Positions 34,479-43,306 of a stretch of DNA of 64,000 nucleotides are shown piece by piece; positions within the stretch are counted from its first letter, which is position 1; every line of letters begins with the position of its first letter. This DNA is from an uncultured Bacillota bacterium (lineage in GTDB: Bacteria > Bacillota > Dehalobacteriia > UBA7702). The DNA lies in assembly GCA_902796855.1 (NCBI GenBank), contig CADBQN010000005.1, positions 50,174 through 114,173 of the forward strand. The letters run 5' to 3'. The translations under genes and the position numbers were made by a program. Under the pieces are notes generated by a model. It saw nothing but the letters and a program-made list of their open reading frames with translations, had not been told where the DNA came from and searched no databases.

Positions 34479-34489
34479 ACGGTGAATTC

Positions 34490-34531
34490 AACGCCTTTCG
34501 CCCCTTCCGCCGGGAAGGGACGAAGGGCGTT
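34490..34531. repeat. 19-bp inverted repeat between hisIE and MATE gene
   Basis: Bases 34490-34508 pair with 34513-34531 across a GCCG loop with only two G-U mismatches. No T run follows on the plus strand, so it is not a plain terminator; it may protect mRNA ends or insulate the his operon from the pump gene. Confidence 0.6.
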
Positions 34532-34562
34532 CTCATGTCCTTTGAACGGGAGGCTCAAGACC

Positions 34563-35951
34563 ATGGCAGAAGAGGTCAAACGCGCCAATCCCCTGGCGAG
34601 CGAGGGGATCACGAAATTGCTGATACGCTTTGCCGTCCCCTGTATTTTGGGGATGGTGGTCACGTCCGCCTATAACATCGTCGATCAGATCTTCATCGGC
34701 CGCAGTGTCGGCATCTACGGCAACGCCGCCACCAACGTGGCGTTCCCCCTGGCCATCGTCTGCACCTCGCTTTCGCTGCTCTTCGGCATCGGCGGCGCGG
34801 CGAATTTCAATCTCTGCCTCGGCCGCCGTCAGGAGGATCGGGCCCGGCTCTTTATGGGCAGCGCCGTCTTTCTCATCGTCGCCGGCGGCGTAATCCTCGC
34901 CGCCGCCGTCCTGCTCTTTCTCGAACCGCTGCTGCGCCTCTGCGGCGCCACCGATCAGGTGCTGCCCTATGCCGCGTCCTATGTTTCCGTCACGGCGCTG
35001 GGCATTCCTTTTCTGCTGCTCACCGTCGCCGGGGGGCATCTGATCCGCGGCGACGGCTCCCCGGCCTACGCCATGGTCTGCAGCGTCGTCGGCGCCGTCA
35101 TCAATACGATTCTCGACCCGATCTTTCTCTTCGGGCTGAAGACCGGCATCGTCGGCGCGGCCTGGGCCTCGGTGGCCGGTCAGTTCGTTTCCGGCGTCAT
35201 GGTGATTTTCTACCTGACCCGCTGCAAATCGGTGACGCTGACCTTCCGCGACCTGCGGCCGCGGCCGCGGTTCTGCTTCGGCGTGGTCTCTTTAGGGCTC
35301 GCGCCCTTCTGCAACCAGCTCGCCATGATGGTGGTGCAGATCGTCCTCAACAATTCTCTGGCCTTTTACGGCGCCGCCTCGGCCTACGGCGGCGATATCC
35401 CCCTGGCCTGCGCCGGGATCGTGTCTAAGGTGAACATGCTCTTTTTCTCCATTGTCATCGGCATGTCCCAGGGGCTGCAGCCCATCATCGGCTTTAACTA
35501 CGGCGCCCGCCGCTATGATCGGGTGCGGGAGGCCTTTTGGAAGATGGCCGCGGCGGCGACGGCGGTGTCCGTCGTCTCCTTCCTTGTCTTCCAGATCTTT
35601 CCCCGGCCGATTACGGCGCTCTTCGGTGACGGCGGCGAGGGCTATTTCGAGTTCGCCGAGGGCTTTTTCAGGATCTTCCTCTTCGCCATCTTCCTCGACG
35701 GCTTTCAGCCCATCGCCTCGAATTTCTTCACCGCCATCGGCAAGCCGCTCCGGGGCGTGGCGCTGTCCCTCACCCGGCAGATCCTGTTCCTCCTGCCGCT
35801 GCTGCTGATCCTGCCGCGGTTCTTCGGCATCCGGGGGATCCTCTTTTCCTCGCCCATCGCCGATGTCCTCGCCGCCGCCGTTTCCCTCACAATGGTGCTC
35901 TTGGAATTCGCCTCCTGGAAAAAACAGCCGCCGGAAGGGGCGATTTCGTAA
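34563..35951 (+). CDS. MATE-family efflux transporter
   Basis: A 462-residue, twelve-helix MATE protein driven by Na+ or H+. Motifs include LIRFAVPCILGMVVTSAYNIVDQIFIG at the first helix, the pseudo-repeat in the second half (CAGIVSKVNMLFFSIVIGMSQGLQPIIGFNYGAR), and RQILFLLPLLLILPRFFG. Start ATG 34563 has GGGAGG upstream; the longer frame from 34482 runs through the inverted repeat and is unlikely. Substrate (cationic drug or metabolite) unknown. Confidence 0.9.
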   Translation: MAEEVKRANPLASEGITKLLIRFAVPCILGMVVTSAYNIVDQIFIGRSVGIYGNAATNVAFPLAIVCTSLSLLFGIGGAANFNLCLGRRQEDRARLFMGSAVFLIVAGGVILAAAVLLFLEPLLRLCGATDQVLPYAASYVSVTALGIPFLLLTVAGGHLIRGDGSPAYAMVCSVVGAVINTILDPIFLFGLKTGIVGAAWASVAGQFVSGVMVIFYLTRCKSVTLTFRDLRPRPRFCFGVVSLGLAPFCNQLAMMVVQIVLNNSLAFYGAASAYGGDIPLACAGIVSKVNMLFFSIVIGMSQGLQPIIGFNYGARRYDRVREAFWKMAAAATAVSVVSFLVFQIFPRPITALFGDGGEGYFEFAEGFFRIFLFAIFLDGFQPIASNFFTAIGKPLRGVALSLTRQILFLLPLLLILPRFFGIRGILFSSPIADVLAAAVSLTMVLLEFASWKKQPPEGAIS

Positions 35952-35957
35952 AAAAAG

Positions 35958-36026
35958 AAGAGCTTCCGCTTTGACCGCACCGCGCTCCTGCGCAGAGGAG
36001 CCGATCAGATCCGGAAGCTCTTTTCA
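35958..36026. terminator. Branched bidirectional terminator, MATE / deacetylase
   Basis: Outer 11-bp stem AAGAGCTTCCG/CGGAAGCTCTT (35958-35968, 36012-36022) encloses an inner hairpin GCTCCT/AGGAGC (35984-35989, 35996-36001). T runs lie on both outer sides. Confidence 0.75.
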
Positions 36027-36039
36027 CTTTATTCCCGTT

Positions 36040-37326
36040 TTATTGCTTTCGGTAGGCGGCGAGAACGTCATACCGGCGAAAACCGCTCACCGGGTCAAAA
36101 AAGCCGTCGGGAACGGCGGTCACGGCGCCGTCCTCCCGGCTCCCCGCCGGGATCAGCCCGGCTTTTTCGCAGTAGGCCAGCGCCGCCCGGTAGGGCGTGA
36201 GTTGTTTCCCCGTCCGGCAGATCGTCTCGATCCGCTCTTTGGTCACGACGTCTTTCGGCGCCAGAAGCATCGCCAGTTCGCCCCAGGTCATCACCGCGTC
36301 GAGGCGGAGGGTGTTGTCGTCGTAGGCGACGGCGTGATCCTTCGCCAGGTCTTTCAGCTTCGCGAAGAGGGGACAGTCGCTGCCGACGTCGGCGAAGGGG
36401 GAGATCTCCAGCAGCTCTTCCACACTGACGACGCGGTAGCCCGCTTCCGTCAGCAGCCGCAGCTGTTCCTCCAAAGCGTACGCCACCGGGGTGCGCTTCG
36501 CCATGTTGTAGCCGTCCTTCTGGAAGATGATCTGACCGCGGAAGAAATCGGGGTCGGCGTCGAGTTTTTTGCGGATGACGCTGATCATCGCGTCGATCTC
36601 GGCTTGGGTCGCTTTCTTTTCGTCGCTCTCGCCGCTGGGCAGCCAGCCGCCGCCGTCGTAGGAAGCCGCCATGTACTGGTAGTCCATCAGGGCGTAAGCG
36701 TCGTAGCTGGTGAGGTTCTTGTCGATCCTGTCCACGTAGTGGGGCGGACGGCCCATCGTGACGGTGCAGCCGGTCTCCTTCAGGATGAGGTCGTGGAGGG
36801 CTTTCTGGTCCGCCAGCACTTTGTCGATGTCGCCGAGACTGCTCCGCTTTCCGTAGACGAAGGGCTTTTTCCCGAAGATGATGTGGCGGTAACCGTGGTT
36901 GGAGAGGCTGTGGCCCTCCCGGAGCATCCGTTTGACCAGCTCCATCTGGTGGAGGGCGCCGCCGCAGGTGTCGCGGCCGAAATCGGGGTAGTGGTCAAAG
37001 CGGGTCCCGCCCCAGAGGGGCGTGCCGACTTTCCCTGCTTCGTCGGGGTAGTTGTCGCCGGTGAAGCCGACGACGTCGAAGGTGCCGTGGGCGCCGTATT
37101 TTTTCATGACGTCGAGAAGGATCTCCGTCATGCCGCGGCCGCTGCCGTCGTCGGGGGCGGCGGGGTCGGCCATGGGGCCGTCGTCAAAGGTCATGGCGCA
37201 GACGCGTTCGTCGGTTTTGACCCGTTCCAGGCGGCGAACGTAGCTGACATAGTGTTTTTCCTTTCCGGCCAGGGCCGTTTTGGCGATGGCTTTGGCTTTT
37301 TTACCGAGCTTTACGATGGCAGGCAT
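36040..37326 (-). CDS. Polysaccharide deacetylase-family protein
   Basis: A 428-residue protein with a NodB-like carbohydrate esterase 4 core: MTFDDGP near residue 45 (the catalytic and metal Asp pair) and SNHGYRH near 143 (metal histidines), then RPPHYVDRIDKN. The ~110 C-terminal residues (TWGELAMLLAPKDVVTKERIE...YRAALAYCEKAGLIPAG) look like a decayed SLH-type module. No clear signal peptide, which is odd for a wall enzyme. It overlaps the PHP gene by 26 bp, ending the ATP-grasp/PHP/deacetylase operon. A cell-envelope glycan role is likely. Confidence 0.82.
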   Translation of the reverse strand: MPAIVKLGKKAKAIAKTALAGKEKHYVSYVRRLERVKTDERVCAMTFDDGPMADPAAPDDGSGRGMTEILLDVMKKYGAHGTFDVVGFTGDNYPDEAGKVGTPLWGGTRFDHYPDFGRDTCGGALHQMELVKRMLREGHSLSNHGYRHIIFGKKPFVYGKRSSLGDIDKVLADQKALHDLILKETGCTVTMGRPPHYVDRIDKNLTSYDAYALMDYQYMAASYDGGGWLPSGESDEKKATQAEIDAMISVIRKKLDADPDFFRGQIIFQKDGYNMAKRTPVAYALEEQLRLLTEAGYRVVSVEELLEISPFADVGSDCPLFAKLKDLAKDHAVAYDDNTLRLDAVMTWGELAMLLAPKDVVTKERIETICRTGKQLTPYRAALAYCEKAGLIPAGSREDGAVTAVPDGFFDPVSGFRRYDVLAAYRKQ

Positions 37327-38068
37327 GGCTTTTGTCCCTCCTTTGATAGATGAGGTCGGCGGCGGCGCATTTCAGGGCGAACAGCGCCCGCCGCAGGCGA
37401 AAACGCGGGGGCAGGCCTTTTTTTTTGGCCTTGATCTTCTGACTCGCGGCGATGGCCCGGCGCGGCGAGATCACGCCGCTGAAGGTGCCTTCGCCGCGGA
37501 GCAGCGCGGCTTTCACGGCTTCCGCGCTGAGGGTTTCCGCTTCCACGGTAAGATAAGCGGCGCCGACTTCGGCGGCGGTGTGGGCGTCGCTGCCGGCGGT
37601 GGTGATGAGGCCGAGCTCCTTGGCGAGGCGGTAGGCGAGGTCGTTGGCGTCGCCCCGCTTTTTCTCCGCCCGGGCGTTAAAGGCCTCGATCCCCCGGATA
37701 TACGGCGCGAGCTCCCGCAGGGCGCGGCTCCTCTCCCCGGCGGGGACGTCGGTCTTCTGAAAGGGGTGGGCCAGAACGGCGACGCCGCCGGCGGCGTCGA
37801 TGGCGGCGGCGGCTTTTTTGAAGTCCCGGACCGGCTCGACGTCGCTTTCGATGCCCAGCCCCAGCAGGTGCCCCTGATCCGTGGAGATCTCGATGCCCCC
37901 CAGAAGGAGAACGCCGCTGACGGCGCGGCTTTCGGAGGCGACGTCGTGATCGCAGATAAAGACGGCGTCGATGCCCTTTTTGACGCAGGCCGCGGCGATG
38001 GTCTCGGGGCTCATGTCCGAGTCGAAGCTGTTTTCCGAATGAACGTGGCAATCTACGCGAATCTCCAT
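37301..38068 (-). CDS. PHP-domain phosphoesterase
   Basis: A 255-residue PHP protein with metal motifs DCHVHSENSFDSDMSPE (residues 6-22), FICDHDVAS near 40, LGGIEIST near 57, VAVLAHPFQ near 97 and TTAGSDAHTAAE near 155. These hydrolyse phosphate monoesters or nucleotides; the target here is unknown. The start lies 7 bases after the TAG stop of the ATP-grasp gene, and its 3' end overlaps the deacetylase gene, so the three are one transcript. Confidence 0.87.
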   Translation of the reverse strand: MEIRVDCHVHSENSFDSDMSPETIAAACVKKGIDAVFICDHDVASESRAVSGVLLLGGIEISTDQGHLLGLGIESDVEPVRDFKKAAAAIDAAGGVAVLAHPFQKTDVPAGERSRALRELAPYIRGIEAFNARAEKKRGDANDLAYRLAKELGLITTAGSDAHTAAEVGAAYLTVEAETLSAEAVKAALLRGEGTFSGVISPRRAIAASQKIKAKKKGLPPRFRLRRALFALKCAAADLIYQRRDKSHACHRKAR

Positions 38069-38075
38069 GGCGCTC

Positions 38076-39203
38076 CTACTTTTTGAGTAATTTCAGCCGC
38101 AGGTATGTGCGGTACGGTCTTCGGTCGCCTTTGGCGTCCATGCCCTCGGCGGCGCGGTGAAAGAGGATATCGGCAAAGCCCGCCGCCGCTTTTTTGGTCT
38201 GCCCGCGGCGGAGGCAGTCGGCACAGGCGGCGAGGTCGCTGAGGATGAAGTGCATTTTGACGCCGGCTTTGTAATCGTCGGCGGCGGCGAGATCGCTCCG
38301 GCCTTTGGCGGCTTTGACGTAGTTTTCGGCAAAGGAACTGCCGGAAACGTAGGTCAGCGGGTAGCTCCCCCAGATCCTGGGGTTGACCTCTAAGAGGGCG
38401 TCGCCCTTGAACTCGACCATGGCGAAGCCGCGAAAGCCGAAGCTCCGCAGCAGCTTCACGGCGTCGGCGGCGCGCTGTTCGTCGCGGATGCTGACGCAGC
38501 AGGCGCTGGGGCCGCCGGTGGCGGGGTATTCCCGCAGGCGGCGGTGGCAGATATAGGAGAGGGTCTCTCCCTCTCTTCCCATGAGGACGGAGACGCCGAT
38601 GCCGTCGCCGTCGATCTTTTCCTGAACGAGGGGCGGGCCGCCGTAGCGGCTCATGGCGGCAAAGCCCTTTTCATAGTCCTCCCTGTTCGCGGCGATGACG
38701 TAGCGGTCTTTGGCCGTGAGGCCGAACTTCTCGCCGCAGCGGGGCTTGATGATGACGGGGTAGCGGTCGGGAGTGCCCTCAATGGCTTTGGGCACGCGGA
38801 TAGAGAGGCGTTGGGCGGCCTTTGCCACGGTCTCCTTATCGTTGAGGTCCCGGAGCGTATCCGGGTCGGCGACGAGGAAATCGCAGAGCTCCCCGAATTC
38901 GCTTTCGTGCTCCGCGAGGGTCGCCAATGTGACGGCGCCGATGGGGAACAGCGCCGGCCGGCCGTATTTTCGGCTTACCGTCAAAACGGCGTCTTTCAGC
39001 CGTTCCTTATAGCTTTCGTCGCTGACGGAACCTTCGAGCCGCAGCGTTTCCGCGGCGTGGACGGAGTAAGACGCCGGGATCGTTTCCGGGCTGTCCTTGA
39101 TGGTCTGGGTCAGGATGACCGTATAGCCGGCCTCGCCCAGACTGCGGACGGCGGCGAGGGCGGCGCGGTATTTGGCGTCGGTAACGATGACGGCGTCGGC
39201 CAA
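38076..39203 (-). CDS. ATP-grasp carboxylate-amine ligase-like protein
   Basis: A 375-residue ATP-grasp protein of the COG3919 kind: N-terminal AVIVTDAKYRAALAAVRSLGEAGYTVILT, a central YPVIIKPRCGEKFG, QEKIDGDGIGVSVLMG near 190 and the metal-binding MVEFKGDALLEVNPRIWGSYPLTY near 270. Such enzymes join a carboxylate to an amine, often on envelope polymers. It is the only complete gene in the window ending in TAG, notable in a Pyl-encoding genome. Leads the operon with the PHP and deacetylase genes; promoter at 39251-39279. Confidence 0.83.
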   Translation of the reverse strand: MADAVIVTDAKYRAALAAVRSLGEAGYTVILTQTIKDSPETIPASYSVHAAETLRLEGSVSDESYKERLKDAVLTVSRKYGRPALFPIGAVTLATLAEHESEFGELCDFLVADPDTLRDLNDKETVAKAAQRLSIRVPKAIEGTPDRYPVIIKPRCGEKFGLTAKDRYVIAANREDYEKGFAAMSRYGGPPLVQEKIDGDGIGVSVLMGREGETLSYICHRRLREYPATGGPSACCVSIRDEQRAADAVKLLRSFGFRGFAMVEFKGDALLEVNPRIWGSYPLTYVSGSSFAENYVKAAKGRSDLAAADDYKAGVKMHFILSDLAACADCLRRGQTKKAAAGFADILFHRAAEGMDAKGDRRPYRTYLRLKLLKK

Positions 39204-39250
39204 AGCGGTTTCCTCCTTTGCCCGTCATAAAACGGTTTGATGATGATTCC

Positions 39251-39279
39251 ATTGTACTTGTTCTTTTCGCAATAGTCAA
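39251..39279 (-). promoter_or_regulatory. Promoter of the ATP-grasp/PHP/deacetylase operon
   Basis: Minus-strand TTGACT (39274-39279), 17 bp, TACAAT (39251-39256). Confidence 0.75.
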
Positions 39280-39369
39280 GCCCTTCCCCGGAGCGGGGAA
39301 AGGCCAAGACGCGCCGTTTTGAACGGACGGCGAAGGGGAGGGGGACGCGGCGGTGATTCGATAAACGAA

Positions 39370-39399
39370 TTGGTAAACGGCGGCGTTTTCGGTTATAAT
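39370..39399 (+). promoter_or_regulatory. Promoter of the candidate RNA upstream of dnaE
   Basis: TTGGTA (39370-39375), 18 bp, TATAAT (39394-39399); predicted start at about 39406. Confidence 0.65.
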
Positions 39400-39405
39400 A
39401 GGCAT

Positions 39406-39630
39406 GTAAGGCGATGATGTCGCTTTACAAAACCGCGGCCGCACGTATGAATCCCGGCGGAGTTCGGATCGGGCTGATCACGCCGGCGGCGCGGGGACGC
39501 CTGAACCGCCGTCCCGATGGTCTCCGCCGCCGCGGCCGCTGTGTGTTTCAGGGTTGCCTTTCTTTTCGGAGAATCGGGTACACCTTCCCCTGGGAAAAGG
39601 AATCGCTTTTTCGGCGATTCTTTTTCTTTT
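39406..39630 (+). ncRNA. Candidate independent structured RNA, about 220 bases
   Basis: It has its own promoter and intrinsic terminator, while dnaE has another promoter after it. The predicted transcript opens with a 9-bp hairpin (39406-39414 with 39420-39428), then forms an interrupted rod: GCGGCCGC twice (39435-39442, 39532-39539), GGCGGAG/CTCCGCC (39456, 39522), ATCGGG/CCCGAT (39468, 39513) and GGCGG/CCGCC (39485, 39506). It ends with GAATCGC/GCGATTC (39600-39620) and a T run. I see no T-box, SRP, RNase P or tmRNA signature. A 6S-like RNA is possible but unproven. Confidence 0.55.
39600..39630 (+). terminator. Terminator of the candidate RNA
   Basis: GAATCGC/GCGATTC stem (39600-39606, 39614-39620) with T-rich loop and TTTTTCTTTTT after it. 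Confidence 0.85.
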
Positions 39631-39639
39631 TCGCTTTTC

Positions 39640-39668
39640 TTGATGAAAAAGGGGAAATGTGATATCAT
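39640..39668 (+). promoter_or_regulatory. Promoter of dnaE
   Basis: TTGATG (39640-39645), 17 bp, TATCAT (39663-39668), about 31 bp before the start codon. Confidence 0.65.
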
Positions 39669-39699
39669 ATAGGCTGTAAGAATCTGTTCGGAGGGAATC

Positions 39700-42600
39700 A
39701 TGAGTTTTGTCCATTTGCACAACCACAGTGAATACAGTCTCCTCGACGGCTTCGCCCGGATCCCCCGGATGGTGGCGAAGGCCAAAGAGTGCGGCATGAA
39801 CGCCTGCGCCATAACGGATCACGGCGTGATGTACGGTGCGGTGGATTTTTATAAAGCCTGCAAAAAAGCGGGGATCAAGCCCATCATCGGATGCGAGGCC
39901 TATGTGGCCGCCCGCACCCGCTTCGATAAGGATCCGGTGCGGGACAGGGAACGCTATCACCTCGTGCTGCTGGCCAAGAACGAGACCGGCTACAAAAATC
40001 TCTGCAAGATGATCTCTTTCGCCTCGACGGAGGGGTATTATTACAAACCCAGAGTCGACCGGGAACTGATGCGCAAATATCACGAGGGCGTCATCGCCCT
40101 TTCCGCCTGCCTCGCCGGGGAGATCGCCCGGGCCTGCCGCGACGACGACATGGAAAAGGCCAGAGCCGTCGCTTTGGAATACCTGGATATCTTTGGGGAA
40201 GGGAACTACTATCTGGAGATCCAGAACCACGGCTATGAGGATGACCGGATCGTCAATCCCCGGATCATCGCCCTCAGCGAGGAGCTGAACATCCCCCTCG
40301 TCGCCACCAACGACGTCCACTACGTCGACCCCGAGGACGCCGAGTACCACGATATCCTCCTCTGCATCCAAACGGGGAAAACGCTGAACGACACCGACCG
40401 GATGCGCTATGAGGGCGGTCAGTTCTACTTTAAGACCGAAGAGGAAATGGCCGCGCTCTTCCCGGATCATCCCGAGGCGCTGACCAACACGCAGAAGATC
40501 GCCGACATGTGCGAGGTGGAGTTCCACTTCGCGCCCCCCTATTTCCTGCCGGAATTTCCCGTGCCCGAAGGGTACACCATCCCCGGCTATCTGCGCCACC
40601 TCTGCGAGGAAGGGCTGAAACGGCGCTACGACGAGATCACCGACGAGATCCGGGAACGGTTCGAGTATGAACTCGGCGTCATTCTGGAAATGGATTTCCC
40701 CAGCTACTTCCTGATCGTCTGGGATATGATCAACTTCGCCAAGGAGAACGGCATCATGGTGGGCCCCGGCCGCGGCAGCGCCGCCGGTTCCATCGTCGCC
40801 TATTCCCTGGGCATCACCGATATCGAGCCGCTCCAATACGACCTGCTCTTTGAGCGCTTTTTGAACCCGTCCCGCATCTCCATGCCCGATATCGACACCG
40901 ATTTCTGCATCGAGCGCCGGGGCGAGGTCTTTGCCTATCTCGCCGATAAATACGGTCACGACCACGTCTCCCAGATCATCACCTTCGGCACGATGAAAGC
41001 CCGCCTCGCCGTCCGCGACGTCGGCCGCGTGCTGGATCTGCCCTATGGGGAAGTGGACAAAGTGGCCAAGCAGGTGCCGGAAGACCTCGGCATGACCATC
41101 GAGAAGGCGCTGGAAATCAACCCCGACCTCCGCGCCATGTGCGAGGAGCCCATCATCGAGCGGCTCATCACCGCCGCCATGAAGATTGAGGGCATGCCCC
41201 GCCACCACGGCCTTCACGCCGCCGGTCTCGTCATCGCTCCGGAACCGGTCTATAACTATCTGCCGATCCAGGCCGGGGACGACGGCGGTTTCGCCACTCA
41301 GTTTGCCAAGGAGACCGTGGAGGAAATGGGCCTCCTGAAAATGGACCTGCTGGGCCTCAGGAACCTCACCGTCATCCGCGACGCTCTGAACAACATCCGC
41401 ATGACCCGCGGCGAGGTCATCGACATCTCCAAAATTCCCCTCGACGACGAGGCGACCTTCGCCATGCTGGGCCGCGGCGAGGGCAACGGCGTGTTCCAGC
41501 TGGAAAGCGACGGCATGCAGCGGGTCATGCGCGACCTGCAGCCCTCGAACATCGCCGAGATCACCGCTCTCGTCGCTCTCTATCGGCCCGGCCCCATCAA
41601 CGGCGGCATGATCGATGAGTTCGTCGACCGCAAACACGGCAAAAAGAAGATCTCCTACGCCCACCCGCTGGTGGAGTCGATTTTGAAGGAGACCTACGGC
41701 GTCATCGTCTATCAGGAGCAGGTCATGCTCATCGCCACCAACATGGCAGGGTTCAAGCTTTCCGAAGCCGATTATCTCCGCAAGGCCATGGGCAAAAAGA
41801 AAAAGGACATCATCATCGGTTACAGGGAACAGTTCGTCAACGGCGCCATGGCCAAGGGTGTGGACCGTCACATCGCCAGCGAGATCTTCGACCTGATGGA
41901 AAAATTCGCCGAATACGGCTTCAACAAGAGCCATTCCGTGGCCTACGCCGTCGTCTGCTATCAGACGGCCTGGCTCAAGTGCCACTACACCGCCGAGTAT
42001 TCCGCGGCGCTCCTTTCGAGCCTGATGGATAAGACCGACAAGCTCACCGCCTATATCAACGAGTGCCGCCGCCTCCATATCGAAGTCCTGCCGCCGGATA
42101 TCAACGAGAGCCGCGTGGACTTCACCGTCGTCAACGGCAACATCCGTTTCGGCATCGCCGCCGTGAAGAACGTCGGCATGGCCCCGTCCCAGCTCATCGT
42201 CAAGGAACGGGACGAGAACGGCCCCTTCCGCTCCCTCCAGGATTTCTGCGAGCGGGTGACGATCAACAGCCGCATGCTGGAAAGTCTGATCTGCGCCGGG
42301 GCCTTCGACTCCATGGAGCTCCACCGGGCCCAGTTGATGTGCATTTATCCCACCTGCATGCTCCGGGCGGAGCAGACGCGCAAAGACGCCGACGCCGGGC
42401 TGATGAATCTCTTTGCCGATATCGAGGAAAAGAAGAGCGACGCCGAGGCCTTCCCCGAAGCCGCCACGGTGCCGCCGTTCTCCCGGGAAGAGCTGCTGAA
42501 ACAGGAAAAAGAGATGATCGGCCTCTTCCTCACCGGTCACATCCTTGAGGATTACGCCCACTACTGGCAGGATTATAAACTGACGCCCATCTCCAAACTG

Positions 42601-43290
42601 ACCTCCGGCAGCGACCGGCGGAACGTGTTCATCGCCGGCATGATGACCCACGTCCGCGTCAGGAGCAACAAAAAGGGCCAGCGCTTCGCCATGTTTGATC
42701 TGGAAGACCTCGATTCCTCGGTGCTCTGTTTCGTCTTCGCCAAGGTGATGGAGAACTGCCGTCCGTATCTGGAAGAAGACGGTATCGTCGTCATTAAGGG
42801 GCGGGTCAGCGTCCGCGACGACGACGTGACGTTCCGTGTCGACGAGATGGCGCCGCTTTCCGAGATCCGGTCGCTCGATGTTCCCTCGGCCTACGGCATG
42901 AGCCGCACCCGGCGGAACATCGACGTGGACTATTACGCCGACGGCGCTTTGATCGCCCCGGCGGAAGAAGAAACGGAGCGGTTCTCCGCCGCGCCCGACC
43001 CCGAAGATCCGCCGATCCTTCCCGACATCGTCCCCGAGGAAGAAGAGGCGAAACCGGTGAAACGCCGCCTTTACCTCAACATCAGCCCCGGTAAGGAAGG
43101 CCGGGAACAGGAACTGGCGGCCCGCAAGATCTTCGCCTGCCACCGCGGCGGCGACGTCGCCTATTCCTATTACAAAGAGACCAACACGGCGCGGCCCTTC
43201 GGCATTACCGTCGCCGTTGATGACGAGCTCATCGCCAAATTGGAACAGCAATTGGGCAAGGAGCGGATATTCGTTAAAACTGTGGAATGA
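39700..43290 (+). CDS. dnaE: DNA polymerase III alpha subunit
   Basis: Replicative DNA polymerase of 1196 residues. It has the N-terminal PHP domain (FVHLHNHSEYSLLDG, residues 3-17; ITDHGVMYGAV), the polymerase core with VGPGRGSAAGSIVAYSLGITDIEPL (~350) and PDIDTDFCIERR (~396), KMDLLGLRNLT near 547, the tandem HhH and beta-binding region, and an OB-fold (~985-1070). This is the DnaE1-like class, not the gram-positive PolC. CGGAGGG precedes ATG 39700. coaD follows after 16 bp. Confidence 0.96.
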   Translation: MSFVHLHNHSEYSLLDGFARIPRMVAKAKECGMNACAITDHGVMYGAVDFYKACKKAGIKPIIGCEAYVAARTRFDKDPVRDRERYHLVLLAKNETGYKNLCKMISFASTEGYYYKPRVDRELMRKYHEGVIALSACLAGEIARACRDDDMEKARAVALEYLDIFGEGNYYLEIQNHGYEDDRIVNPRIIALSEELNIPLVATNDVHYVDPEDAEYHDILLCIQTGKTLNDTDRMRYEGGQFYFKTEEEMAALFPDHPEALTNTQKIADMCEVEFHFAPPYFLPEFPVPEGYTIPGYLRHLCEEGLKRRYDEITDEIRERFEYELGVILEMDFPSYFLIVWDMINFAKENGIMVGPGRGSAAGSIVAYSLGITDIEPLQYDLLFERFLNPSRISMPDIDTDFCIERRGEVFAYLADKYGHDHVSQIITFGTMKARLAVRDVGRVLDLPYGEVDKVAKQVPEDLGMTIEKALEINPDLRAMCEEPIIERLITAAMKIEGMPRHHGLHAAGLVIAPEPVYNYLPIQAGDDGGFATQFAKETVEEMGLLKMDLLGLRNLTVIRDALNNIRMTRGEVIDISKIPLDDEATFAMLGRGEGNGVFQLESDGMQRVMRDLQPSNIAEITALVALYRPGPINGGMIDEFVDRKHGKKKISYAHPLVESILKETYGVIVYQEQVMLIATNMAGFKLSEADYLRKAMGKKKKDIIIGYREQFVNGAMAKGVDRHIASEIFDLMEKFAEYGFNKSHSVAYAVVCYQTAWLKCHYTAEYSAALLSSLMDKTDKLTAYINECRRLHIEVLPPDINESRVDFTVVNGNIRFGIAAVKNVGMAPSQLIVKERDENGPFRSLQDFCERVTINSRMLESLICAGAFDSMELHRAQLMCIYPTCMLRAEQTRKDADAGLMNLFADIEEKKSDAEAFPEAATVPPFSREELLKQEKEMIGLFLTGHILEDYAHYWQDYKLTPISKLTSGSDRRNVFIAGMMTHVRVRSNKKGQRFAMFDLEDLDSSVLCFVFAKVMENCRPYLEEDGIVVIKGRVSVRDDDVTFRVDEMAPLSEIRSLDVPSAYGMSRTRRNIDVDYYADGALIAPAEEETERFSAAPDPEDPPILPDIVPEEEEAKPVKRRLYLNISPGKEGREQELAARKIFACHRGGDVAYSYYKETNTARPFGITVAVDDELIAKLEQQLGKERIFVKTVE

Positions 43291-43306
43291 GAGGAAACGA
43301 TCGCTT

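Larger units (their letters stand above)
39204..39699. other. 496-bp gap with divergent promoters and a candidate RNA gene
   Basis: Contains the leftward ATP-grasp promoter (39251-39279), a rightward promoter (39370-39399), a structured stretch closed by a terminator (39406-39630) and the separate dnaE promoter (39640-39668). No convincing protein frame. Confidence 0.75.

Noticed and set aside
39414..39662. An 82-codon frame inside the candidate RNA upstream of dnaE.
   Set aside because: No ribosome site, it runs through the terminator hairpin, and the end is a string of phenylalanines from the T run.
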